Positions 47,831 through 55,869 of a stretch of 64,000 nucleotides of DNA are shown in pieces. The stretch lies in contig JADKEK010000004.1 in the NCBI GenBank assembly GCA_016718035.1, positions 372,001-436,000 of the forward strand, in the 5' to 3' direction. A program made the position numbers and the translations under genes. The stretch comes from Bacteroidota bacterium. GTDB taxonomy: Bacteria; Bacteroidota; Bacteroidia; Chitinophagales; BACL12. Within the stretch, counting starts at the first letter, position 1, and each line of letters begins with the position of its first letter. Below the pieces are notes generated by a model. The model did no database searches, was not told the origin of the DNA, and saw nothing but the letters and a program-made list of their open reading frames with translations.

Positions 47831-49858
47831 TTATTTTGTAAGGCTGTAAAACCAACAAATGGTGCGGCTATTAAACATAGAGGCGGGTTTTACATCCAAT
47901 TCCACAACAAGCTCCACCTGTCCCGGGCTGGTGTTATAATAAGCCCAGCCTCTGTAATATACAGCTCCGTTGGGGGGCATGGGTCCGCTGTTAAATTTTA
48001 CATTGGTATCAACCTCGCCATCACGAACAGCTACATAACAACCTATTATTGCCTTTTCCATTTCAGCATTTAAAAGTAATACGTTGAACAGAATTTCATT
48101 GCCCGAAGGCACTGGAATACGGATGTATTTTTTACCGAATTGTGAGTAATCAAAACGTTCAAGCGAGCTGCCCGAATAGGTTTCACCAGGTCCGGGTTTT
48201 GATATTATCTGATTTGAAACAAGCAACAAAACTTGCGGAACATTATCAGGCTCATCAATTACGGTGCCGGGTGTGCTTAATGGAATCATGGTATCATCAG
48301 GAGGTGTTCCTGTATAATCATTGCAATTGATTGGATCAAATCGCGGACTTACATCGCAATACGTGTAATTATTTTCATCTTTTATTTTAAGTGCCCGCCC
48401 TTTTAAAACACCGCTCTCATATTTTACATTATATCCGTCTGCGAGGCCACGTGTTAAAACTCCTTTGCCGTGTGGCACATCGTTTATAAATTCACCACCA
48501 TAGCCTACAGTAAAAATACCGCTGCTGCCATAACTTCCTCCTGCATTACTCAAGCTCATAATTTTCCCGCGGTCGCTATAAATAATGGTATAGCCGTTTT
48601 TTATACCGTTGGTAAAATTGCTGTAGGTATACATTTTTTCAGCAGCGTTTACCACCTCTCCACCGTTCTTGCTCACAAGGTGATTATTAAATTTTCCGTT
48701 GATAAATCCTCCGTTGTACATAATACCCTTCTGATCCAGGTAAATCCCGTCACCGTTTTCACAATCACCGCTGATGCATCCTTGTGTAAATGAGGCAGGG
48801 CGATGGTAAACGGTATAACATTTGGCAAATACCTTTTGCAAGCTGATGTTGTCAGCAGGTCTTGAAATTTCTATGATTTTTTCTTCCCAGGGATTGCCCA
48901 GCAAGGCCCCGGTTACAATATTCATCTTAGACAAGTAAGCGGCTGGTGTACCATTCACATTTGTTAATACATCACCTTCCATAATACCAAAAAACCAGGC
49001 ACTGCTTGCCGGTTTCACTTCCGATACTATCCATGCTCCCTTATCTTTTTTTATATCAATCCCGATCCCGTATATCATCGGACGTTTAGCAACATCGGGG
49101 TAAATCATTTCAATAAATTCGTTCAGCGACTTTAAATTATTGATTGAATCTTGCCTGTATTTAATAATGGCAGCAGCTTGTTGTTCCTTCAGCAATTCGG
49201 CCGCCTTTCTTTTTTCATCTTCCTGTTGCTGTTTTATTGCAGCATATTCCGCTTCCTTTGCTGCATGTTTTTCTTTCAGGGGTTTTATATATTCTGCTAA
49301 TGTAATATACCTGCCGCCTGTATATTTAGGGTCGGGGTAAATCTGCTTTACTACCTCGCCTGTATAAATATCACCGTTTTCATATAGAATGGTTTTTACG
49401 TCTTCTTTGCAACCTTCAACACAGGTGCCAAGCAGGTTTTTGCCACCTGCCACCGCAGCTTGTTTTGCCTCTGGAAATGTGATTTTACCACCACTAACCA
49501 TGTTAACATATAACTCACCACTTTGACCCCAGCCCTTGGTTGTATAAAGTGTCATGCAACATTCATATGGTAAATTCTTTATGCAATTTAATACATCCTC
49601 GCCCGAAACATTTTTTCCGTAAAAAATGGGCGAGCCTGTTATATAAGCTAGGTTAGCTCCGGCAATCATACCCCCTATTTCTGCCGGACTTCCTTTTGCA
49701 ACATAAGTTATCAGTGGAATGGAGTTGCCGTTATAGCCGTCAAACTCATAACTGATCACAAATTTGAAACCAAATTCAGGACATTCAAACACTTGTTGTG
49801 CTTTGCTCGTGTGTAAAATAAAACCGAGAATAAATACCAGCTGAATACGTTTTATCAT
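47831..49858 (-). CDS. exported PDZ and MORN-repeat protein
   Basis: 675 aa with a signal peptide ending HTSKAQ. A first PDZ-like domain (about 25-120; YVAKGSPAEIGGMIAGANL, GKNVSGEDVL). A charged coiled-coil stretch (about 180-245, with repeated KxxAAELLKEQQAA). A second PDZ (IVSEVKPASSAWFFGIMEGD, LTNVNGTPAAYL). Then MORN-like repeats (GDGIYLDQKGIMYNGGFING, GGEFINDVPHGKGVLTRG). The start shares ATGA with the stop of the 65-aa gene upstream, so the two are translationally coupled. Periplasmic scaffold is plausible; no catalytic domain. Confidence 0.82.
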   Translation of the reverse strand: MIKRIQLVFILGFILHTSKAQQVFECPEFGFKFVISYEFDGYNGNSIPLITYVAKGSPAEIGGMIAGANLAYITGSPIFYGKNVSGEDVLNCIKNLPYECCMTLYTTKGWGQSGELYVNMVSGGKITFPEAKQAAVAGGKNLLGTCVEGCKEDVKTILYENGDIYTGEVVKQIYPDPKYTGGRYITLAEYIKPLKEKHAAKEAEYAAIKQQQEDEKRKAAELLKEQQAAAIIKYRQDSINNLKSLNEFIEMIYPDVAKRPMIYGIGIDIKKDKGAWIVSEVKPASSAWFFGIMEGDVLTNVNGTPAAYLSKMNIVTGALLGNPWEEKIIEISRPADNISLQKVFAKCYTVYHRPASFTQGCISGDCENGDGIYLDQKGIMYNGGFINGKFNNHLVSKNGGEVVNAAEKMYTYSNFTNGIKNGYTIIYSDRGKIMSLSNAGGSYGSSGIFTVGYGGEFINDVPHGKGVLTRGLADGYNVKYESGVLKGRALKIKDENNYTYCDVSPRFDPINCNDYTGTPPDDTMIPLSTPGTVIDEPDNVPQVLLLVSNQIISKPGPGETYSGSSLERFDYSQFGKKYIRIPVPSGNEILFNVLLLNAEMEKAIIGCYVAVRDGEVDTNVKFNSGPMPPNGAVYYRGWAYYNTSPGQVELVVELDVKPASMFNSRTICWFYSLTK

Positions 49859-50046
49859 GTTAAGGATTTATAATAGCGAAAATAGAAATAAAAATCAGTT
49901 AATCGCTTCTTCTTGCCATAATATTGGCAACCGCCTCCGTCTCTTGCAAAAACAACTTTTTTTGTTGTTGCTGAAATATACCGGCTCTGAGAAAAGCTAC
50001 AAATACTGAACAAAAGTAGTGGTAAGATAAAATATATCTTTTTCAT
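49855..50046 (-). CDS. small exported protein with HNH-like segment
   Basis: 63 aa from MKKIYFILPLLLFSICSFSQ. The signal peptide is clear. The short mature part SRYISATTKKVVFARDGGGC followed by QYYGKKKRL resembles the start of HNH nucleases (RDxxxCQYCG) but lacks the second Cys and all downstream catalytic residues. Its stop overlaps the PDZ/MORN start by four bases (ATGA), which supports it being a real translated gene. Could be a remnant or a small envelope protein. Confidence 0.6.
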   Translation of the reverse strand: MKKIYFILPLLLFSICSFSQSRYISATTKKVVFARDGGGCQYYGKKKRLTDFYFYFRYYKSLT

Positions 50047-50052
50047 TGTCAC

Positions 50053-50571
50053 TATAGGATGTAACTTCTATGTTAATTATTGTGTTTTCTGTTGAATACG
50101 ATTGCTAAATATAACGTTTATATATCAGGTTTTTTTGTGTTGGAAACAGAAAATATCGCTCAAAAATGGATGGCTTTGTCTGGTTATTGATATATTTCTC
50201 TAGAAATTTTTAACTGTTTTGGGAATAAAAAATAGGATGTATGGTTGTAGCATATTGATGCATTGCAAATGCATTGTCCAGACCATGAATGTCGGAATAA
50301 ACCCATAAAATAAATGACTGGTTAAACTAAGGTTTTTGGGTTGGAAAGCTGTGCGGCTTTCAAACCGAATTGTTTTCTACCGACACAATATTAATTAGGT
50401 GTCGAAATACTGTACTCTTTTTTGCCAACATAAATATAATGACTTTCCAGATAGCGGCAACTTGTAGGCAAAAAACTTATACTTCAACATGCATTATTTT
50501 AGGAGCTGTTAGCATTCAGGTGGTGACAAACAGTTGCAGTTTGATTGCGTATTTGCCGAAATAAGCCAATA
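50053..50571. other. 519-bp intergenic stretch containing a degenerate cassette-type element
   Basis: No gene seen. The only structure is the degenerate inverted repeat at about 50327-50480, which resembles the left arm of the element at 52255-52380. The rest is AT-rich with no assignable signal. Confidence 0.35.
50327..50480 (-). repeat. degenerate attC-like element (weak copy)
   Basis: The left part CTAAGG..TTGGAAAGCTGTGCGGC..ACCGAATTGTTTTCTA aligns with the left arm of the 52255 element. On the right, CTTTCCA and CAAAAAACTTAT pair only partly with it, with an insertion between. TAAC/GTTA ends are not exact. It lies after the nucleotidase gene where a sixth cassette element would be expected. 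Confidence 0.35.
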
Positions 50572-51099
50572 TTAAAGTAATATGGTTTCAATTTCTTTCC
50601 AATTATTAACCCGTTTATGTTTGTCAGTTGGTTTGCCTACGTTATGCGGTTGTGTGAAAAGAATTGTTTGGCCTTGAAAAGTATCTAAGTTTTTGAAATG
50701 ATCATCAATCATAATGTCGCCATAAACAATCTCTTTAGTTCCGCAGAAAACAATTTGTTTCCAGGATAGAAACGGAAAATGTTTTGTCAACCAATTTATT
50801 TTTTCTGTCAAACTTAGTGGGAATTGCATTGCAGAAGAAACTATATAAACTTCATATACATCATTTAGTCTGCGCACAGTTTCTATGCTGTCTTCGATCG
50901 GTATTGCTGAATAAAAAAAGTTTTCTGAGTTAACATATTTGTCGTGATACTTGAATGCTTCGCGTTCAAGTTTTCCTGTCAAATCGGTTAATGATTGTGT
51001 CAAACCGATGTCATTGAATTCATACTTAATAAACTGTCCATATATGTCGGCGAGTACACCGTCCATATCAATTAAAAGTTTTTTCTTTATTGGTGTCAT
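50572..51099 (-). CDS. 5'(3')-deoxyribonucleotidase-like HAD hydrolase
   Basis: 175 aa from the Met at 51099. HAD motif I is LLIDMDGVLADIYGQF (DxDGVLAD), motif II is in YIVSSAM, and motif IV is GDIMIDDHFKNL. This is the NT5C/mitochondrial deoxyribonucleotidase-like group, which dephosphorylates dNMPs. An earlier Met at 51144 is possible but adds only unlikely residues. First gene on the low-coordinate side of the putative cassette array. Confidence 0.85.
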   Translation of the reverse strand: MTPIKKKLLIDMDGVLADIYGQFIKYEFNDIGLTQSLTDLTGKLEREAFKYHDKYVNSENFFYSAIPIEDSIETVRRLNDVYEVYIVSSAMQFPLSLTEKINWLTKHFPFLSWKQIVFCGTKEIVYGDIMIDDHFKNLDTFQGQTILFTQPHNVGKPTDKHKRVNNWKEIETILL

Positions 51100-51151
51100 A
51101 TAGTTTTCAGACGTATGGTTTAATTCGGAGGGTTTTTCCAACACTTGATGA

Positions 51152-51284
51152 TAACGGATTGAACTTTTGCAAAGTGGCGGGTTTTAGCACTAAAGTTCAA
51201 TAGACTTACTGCTGTTGAACCTTGCATCCGCCGCGACGGATTTCATAGAAGCACTTCAGCAGCCATATTGCCAACCCTAAGTTA
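51152..51284 (-). repeat. attC-like inverted-repeat element 1
   Basis: 133 bp from TAAC to GTTA. The outer arms pair loosely (AACGG..GCAAAGTGGC against GCCATATTGCC..GTTAGCGG). It contains the internal phrase TAGCACTAAAGTTCAA, shared with elements 4 and 5, and a CCGCC/CGCGACGG region. It overlaps the stop codon of the aspartyl-protease gene and ends just before the nucleotidase. Confidence 0.55.
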
Positions 51285-52232
51285 GCGGTAGTTTTTGTTT
51301 ATGTATAATTTTTCGTTTTGATAATCAACAATAATATCGCCAAGTAATGATAGGGCGTTTCCTCCAATTGCACCCACTATTTGTTTGTCCATGAAACGTC
51401 TGGACATAACTTCAAAGTTTTGTTCCTCTCTCTTCACAAACCAAATAGGGCCAATTATTTTGCTCCCTATTTTGATTTCAGGAACTCTTATAATATCCGC
51501 CTTATACTGCTTATCTCCTTTTTTAATAACTTCCCATTCAGGATATGAAGTTTTCCAACTATTAAAAATGGAACTGCTAATAAAGCTAATAGCAGTCAGG
51601 CTTTGGTCGTTCATTTGTTCTTGTGCAGCATCACTCAGATACACTTGCGCTCCTGTGTCGAAAAGAAACGAAAGAGTATCGTTTTTAATAACAATCTCAA
51701 TTCTGGGTAAATGATTGATAACCTGTTTTTTATCATCTTTCAAAAAGTAGAGGGAGCTAATTGGTTCGAATTCATTGTGAGGAATATTCGTTATTTCAGA
51801 GAGAAAATTTCTTTTATAATTTATTCTCCAAATTCTGTCGGCAAACCACTCTCTTCCGAGCATTCCATCTTCTATTACTCCTTTCGCTTTAGTAGAATAT
51901 ATTTCCGCTTTTTTTGGAAATGAGATGTTGTTAGCCGTAAAAATTGCTTTAATGTTAGAGTTCTCCCAAAGATTCTCTGTCGTATTTTTAATTCTCAGTT
52001 TTTTCAGCCCAATTGTATAAAGAAAATTCTTACCACCTGTGTCAGTATAAAAAGTTAAGCTGTCATTATTGGACAGTTTTGCTGAAAGATAAATCAAGTT
52101 ATTCTTAAAAAAGCATGGTAACTTCAATTCATTGTCGTCCGAAATAGCAGAAGAAATATTTACTTTGGATTTCTCTCCAGAAAGTGAAATGGAAAAACTA
52201 AGACCTATTAATAATATGAAAATTTTCCTCAT
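51282..52232 (-). CDS. pepsin/retropepsin-like aspartyl protease family protein, exported
   Basis: 316 aa with a signal peptide (MRKIFILLIGLSFSISLSG). Two Asp-Thr-Gly motifs, FYTDTGGKN (Asp64) and FLFDTGAQVYLS (Asp192), imply two retropepsin-like lobes in one chain. Later GAIGGNALSLLGDIIVDYQN is the usual strand after the second lobe. Probably a periplasmic or lipid-anchored aspartyl protease. Located between elements 1 and 2 of the putative cassette array. Confidence 0.82.
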   Translation of the reverse strand: MRKIFILLIGLSFSISLSGEKSKVNISSAISDDNELKLPCFFKNNLIYLSAKLSNNDSLTFYTDTGGKNFLYTIGLKKLRIKNTTENLWENSNIKAIFTANNISFPKKAEIYSTKAKGVIEDGMLGREWFADRIWRINYKRNFLSEITNIPHNEFEPISSLYFLKDDKKQVINHLPRIEIVIKNDTLSFLFDTGAQVYLSDAAQEQMNDQSLTAISFISSSIFNSWKTSYPEWEVIKKGDKQYKADIIRVPEIKIGSKIIGPIWFVKREEQNFEVMSRRFMDKQIVGAIGGNALSLLGDIIVDYQNEKLYINKNYR

Positions 52233-52254
52233 AGTTTTGTCATCAAAATACAGC

Positions 52255-52380
52255 TAACGAATAGGCGATTGGCGAGGTTGCGAACTTCGGAACCGATTAT
52301 TTTCTATCAAAGATAAAATTTCTTGCGAGAAATAAACTTGAATTTACTACAAAATTCGCAATCTTACCAAACGCCTGTTA
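52255..52380 (-). repeat. attC-like inverted-repeat element 2
   Basis: Exactly 126 bp from TAAC to GTTA. Arms pair over about 35 bp: AGGCGATTGG..AGGTTGCGAACTT on the left with AAATTCGCAATCTT..CCAAACGCCT on the right. The flanks CAGC/GCTG extend the symmetry. It lies 22 bp upstream of the protease start and abuts the 179-aa gene's stop. Confidence 0.7.
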
Positions 52381-52394
52381 ACAGCTGCCAAAAT

Positions 52395-52934
52395 TTATTT
52401 TTTTATAAGTTTTTCTATTTCTTTTTTCAGAATAATTTGAGAAAAGAGAACAGGAATATTCATCTTATAATTTTCCTTAATCATAGTCAAATATACCTTT
52501 TTGTTATCCAACAGAAATATTCTGCTTATTTTGTAATTTGAGTTTAAACTTAACGTATTCACTGAATTGTATATTGTAATGTTTTTTGAGTTGCTATATT
52601 TTTCAAAACCCATTTTTTGACAATATTCATTTATAATTTCTTTGGTTTTTTCTGTATCAAATTGGCTTTCTATTTCGGTCAATTTTTTTTCAGTTGCTTT
52701 TCTGAAAATTACATAACCACAAAATATGCTAAAAATAAATAAAAGATAATATTCAATTCCAGTTTTCGTAAAATCTCTATTCGGATTAAAATACACTAAA
52801 AAAGGTAAAACAAAGCCCCAACTAAAAAATATATAAATTACTATTTGGTCTAATTTGCCAAACCAATTTTCTGTGTAAATTAATTTTTTACGTTTTATAC
52901 TTTCGTCAATATTTAGATTTTTTAGGTTTCTCAT
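52395..52934 (-). CDS. two-helix membrane protein, unknown function
   Basis: 179 aa. Two hydrophobic segments (IVIYIFFSWGFVLPFLVYF and YYLLFIFSIFCGYVIF) are followed by a soluble Lys/Asn-rich part (TEIESQFDTEKTKEIINEYC). No family recognised. It begins 13 bp after element 3 (in its own direction) and ends 15 bp before element 2, the tight packing expected of a gene cassette. Confidence 0.75.
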   Translation of the reverse strand: MRNLKNLNIDESIKRKKLIYTENWFGKLDQIVIYIFFSWGFVLPFLVYFNPNRDFTKTGIEYYLLFIFSIFCGYVIFRKATEKKLTEIESQFDTEKTKEIINEYCQKMGFEKYSNSKNITIYNSVNTLSLNSNYKISRIFLLDNKKVYLTMIKENYKMNIPVLFSQIILKKEIEKLIKK

Positions 52935-52949
52935 GGAATTGGTTGCTTA

Positions 52950-53073
52950 TAACGTTTAGAAGCTTTGCGAAGTGGCGCAACAAAACGAAATGTTTCATGG
53001 TTATCTATAAATTTTATTTGAAGATGAATATTAATAATTACTCGTCACCCGCCAGTTTGCAAAGCTTTTGTTA
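52950..53073 (-). repeat. attC-like inverted-repeat element 3
   Basis: 124 bp from TAAC to GTTA. Arms AAGCTTTGCGAAGTGGCG (left) and CGCCAGTTTGCAAAGCTT (right) are complementary over 18 bp with two mismatches. The outermost TTATAAC/GTTATAG also pairs in part. The arms differ from the other elements while keeping the fold. Confidence 0.72.
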
Positions 53074-53091
53074 TAGGATGTGCTCATTCGT

Positions 53092-53970
53092 TTATTCAAT
53101 TGCTACTTTCGTGGTCAACAACTTTTCACCTTCCTTCAAAGTAACTAAATAAATCCCTTTTGGGAAGTAATTCATATCCACAATTTCAACTTGATGGTAT
53201 AATGTCTTAGCCAAAATAGTCTGCCCGTTAAGATCAATAATTGTTAGCTGTGTCGGGGTCTGAATTTGTAAGTTAATATAGACGGCTGTATTAAAACTAT
53301 AAACCGTTGCAACAAGTGAAGGTTGTCCTATAATATCAACATAGCTTACTGTATCACCGGCAATAATAGGATAATTGGGTTGCAATTCATAAGCATAGTC
53401 ATGAATAATCAAGGTGCGGCCGCTATCTATAACACTGCATCGAATCCAACCATACCTTTGGATTTCTGTTTCGTCTGTAAATCTGATTCCAATGAAATCT
53501 TCCAATTTATATCCCCACAAGGCAGGATGCCAATTCCCTTGGTGAAAAGTAAAAGGTAAGCTTAAAAATGACTCTGTTCTCGCCATTGTTTGATAATTGT
53601 CATTATGGAATATTTTTGAAGTTCCAATCACCTCACCTGGCTGAATTGCAAATGGAAAATGATAGGTATAACCTGGCCCCTATTGTAAATAGCTTCCTAC
53701 AATTCCATTTTGCATTGTATCAAATGCGCCTACAAATATTGCATGAATTAAAGCACCCGCATATGGAATATAAGTCGTAAAACTTTCATTAAAGAAGTTA
53801 AAATCGTTTAATCCATCGTCATCCAGGTCGATACCAAAAATTTCATCAGGTTCATCTAGCACTACATCGGGGTCAATATCGGTATAAACTACCTGTGATG
53901 AAGCAGAAGTAACCCCAAGTAGGGACACTGCTGCTGTTGAATATTGTAATAAAGAAAATTTGTTTGCCAT
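53092..53970 (-). pseudogene. T9SS type A exported protein with an in-frame TAG
   Basis: Signal peptide MANKFSLLQYSTAAVSLLGV, then SSQVVYTDIDPDVVLDEPDE. The frame is open on both sides of a single TAG at 53680-53682 (GSYLQ, stop, GPGYTYHFPFAIQPGE). The second part ends with a secretion tail (TQLTIIDLNGQTILAKTLYH, ..GIYLVTLKEG). Full length would be 292 aa. Either a recent nonsense mutation or one base error. A restart at GTG 53631 would lack the signal peptide. Confidence 0.8.
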
Positions 53971-54041
53971 TATTACGATTTTATAAAAGGTTTTGTAACA
54001 TTAATTCCATCACTAAAATTACAAATTACCTGATACATGCC

Positions 54042-54167
54042 TAACGTTTTCGGGCTTTGTGTTCAGGCGGGTTTCGAAGCACAAAGTTTCAATTTATGCC
54101 AAAAGTTTATTTGAAGTAAGAAGCTCCAAGTTTACAGGTCAGCCCGCCTGAGGCAAAACCCGTGTTA
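54042..54167 (-). repeat. attC-like inverted-repeat element 4
   Basis: Exactly 126 bp from TAAC to GTTA. Left GCCTAAC fits the attC R''-type consensus RYYYAAC. Arms CGGGCTTTGTGTTCAGGCGGG and CCGCCTGAGGCAAAACCCG pair with few mismatches. Internal GAAGCACAAAGTTTCAA is shared with elements 1 and 5. Confidence 0.72.
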
Positions 54168-54259
54168 TAAGCAGTTTTCATTTACCATGACGAAAAATCA
54201 CCAAATTTTCCACCACGGTTTTTTATCCTGTTTTAGGTGTCGTTTTGCCCAACTTTATT

Positions 54260-54753
54260 CAACATAGTTTTAATTCGTTTTTGGCTTCGTGTTTTGAAAT
54301 TCCATCATAATAGTCTTTTACAAATGGATGGTCAAAATCTTTATGTGGAACTATTTCAGGTCTTTGATTTCCTGTTCGTGTAAATACAGTTGTCGGAATA
54401 CTGGCGTTAAACTCGTATTCCGGAATGTCATTACAAAGCCAACCGAAATATGTCGTTTCGTGATTTTCGTTGTTATAATTATCTGAATAGTCGTCAAAAC
54501 TTTTTCACTTAGTGAAACCCAAAGTCCATATTCCAAATCTTCGCAATGATCATTTACTTTCTGTTTCAAAGGCCGCGAAAAAATTTCTGTGTGGTCTGGA
54601 TGATTAACGGCAGAAGTCACCAATTTCTGCAATGGTTTCTTTGTCTGTCTGTGATAAACTATCGTAATTGTCTGGCGACTTGAATGTCAAAGCTGGCCAC
54701 TCATAATGTTCTTGTCCACAACAACTGCATGTATATTTAATTTGTTCTGTCAT
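54260..54753 (-). pseudogene. DUF2199 domain protein, broken by two compensating frameshifts
   Basis: Reading from the ATG at 54753: MTEQIKYTCSCCGQEHYEWP, then ALTFKSPDNYDSL to AEIGDFC. The frame then shifts near 54605-54614 to NHPDHTEIFSRPLKQK and DHCEDLEYGLWVSLSEK. It shifts back at the five-A run (54501-54505 T run) to SFDDYSDNYNNENHETTYFG and WLCNDIPEYEFNASIPTTVF, and continues to a stop at 54260. The ordered pieces match the DUF2199 family. Inactive unless the shifts are base-calling errors. Confidence 0.75.
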
Positions 54754-54793
54754 TGGTTAATCATTTGTTGCACAGTCTGTCTAAAATTGCTTA

Positions 54794-54919
54794 TAACGGT
54801 TTGCAGCTTGCCGAAGGTGGCGATTTCCACCACAAACTTTCATCGAAGCACTAAAGTTTATATACCCATAAAACTGTCCTTCGAAGCACGAAACCGCCAC
54901 TTTTGGCAAGGTGCTGTTA
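54794..54919 (-). repeat. attC-like inverted-repeat element 5
   Basis: Exactly 126 bp from TAAC to GTTA, the clearest copy. The left arm TTGCTTATAACGGTTTGCAG plus CTTGCCGAAGGTGGCG pairs with CCGCCACTTTTGGCAAG plus GTGCTGTTATAAGCAG. The bases GGTTTG are unpaired on one side only, like the extrahelical bases of attC. GAAGCACTAAAGTTT lies inside. Confidence 0.78.
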
Positions 54920-55134
54920 TAAGCAGGCCTTCTGTCTGTCGAGGTTGTGAAGTCTTTGTCTGCCGTGAGTTTCGCTGTCATTGTCGGGTTTGTTTTGTGT
55001 CGGCTGTGTGTTGGCGGGTTTAAAAATTTTAGAAGGGAAGGAAATTTTAAAAAATAATTTTTCGGTTGGGGAAGGTGAAAGCTCTTTTGCAAACTTTGGT
55101 CTGCGGGTAGGCTTGTAGCGGTTTGCAAATGTGC

Positions 55135-55869
55135 TTACACCTGTGGGTTGGTTTCTTTGTTGTCATTCCAATAATAGCTGTCCGGATAAGGTCGTTTGCC
55201 GAATATTGCAGTTCCAACACGAATAATCGTTGAGCCTTCTTCTATGGCTGTTTCTAAATCGTTACTCATTCCCATTGATAAATCGTAAACAGTTAAGTCT
55301 TTTTCTAACATTCGTATCTGAATGTTCTTTAGTAATTGAAAGCACTTGCGAACTTTTTTTGTTTCCACAGAAAAAAGTCCGATGGTCATTAAACCTTTAA
55401 TATTTAGTCTGTCAAGTTGTTTGACTTGTTGAGCAAAAATCAAAGCATTTTCGGGTGAAACACCAAACTTACTTTCTTCATACGAAGTGTTTACTTGAAT
55501 AAAAATATCTATGGTTCTATCTTCAAATTCTAATCTCTTTTGCAATTTTTCAGCTAATTCCAACCTGTCAACAGATTGTATACAGTCAGCATATTTCGTA
55601 ACTTCTTTGACTTTATTAGTTTGAAGATGTCCGATGAAATGGGTTTGGTGTGGGATAACTTTTAGTGCTTCAAATTTCTCTTTGAGTTCCTGCACCTTAT
55701 TTTCTCCAATAAGCGTTTCACCTGTTTCCAAGGCGTTAATAATATTTGTAGTCGAAACTGTTTTAGTTGCTAATAGGAGTTTGATTTCTGTTGAGTTTCT
55801 GCCTGAAAATTCGGCTGCTGCTCTTATTCTACCCTTAATGGTTGCTATGTTTTCGATTATGAAGCTCAT
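55135..55869 (-). CDS. YggS family pyridoxal 5'-phosphate homeostasis protein
   Basis: 244 aa from the Met at 55869 (MSFIIENIATIKGRI). PLP lysine in IKLLLATKTVS (K-T-V), then GENKVQELKEKFEAL, HFIGHLQTNKV, GLMTIGLFSVE and LSMGMSNDLETAIEEGSTIIRVGTAIFG-type blocks split along the chain. A soluble PLP-binding protein of the COG0325 group. Its ATG overlaps the MarR gene's stop (ATGA), so it is the last gene of the HPP-DUF2024-MarR-YggS operon. Confidence 0.92.
   Translation of the reverse strand: MSFIIENIATIKGRIRAAAEFSGRNSTEIKLLLATKTVSTTNIINALETGETLIGENKVQELKEKFEALKVIPHQTHFIGHLQTNKVKEVTKYADCIQSVDRLELAEKLQKRLEFEDRTIDIFIQVNTSYEESKFGVSPENALIFAQQVKQLDRLNIKGLMTIGLFSVETKKVRKCFQLLKNIQIRMLEKDLTVYDLSMGMSNDLETAIEEGSTIIRVGTAIFGKRPYPDSYYWNDNKETNPQV

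Noticed and set aside
55086..55129. Hairpin TTTGCAAAC/GTTTGCAAA and TAGCGGTTTGCAAATGTGC near the yggS end as a further attC-like element.
   Set aside because: Only a short stem and one arm resemble element 5; there is no TAAC/GTTA pair at the right distance.
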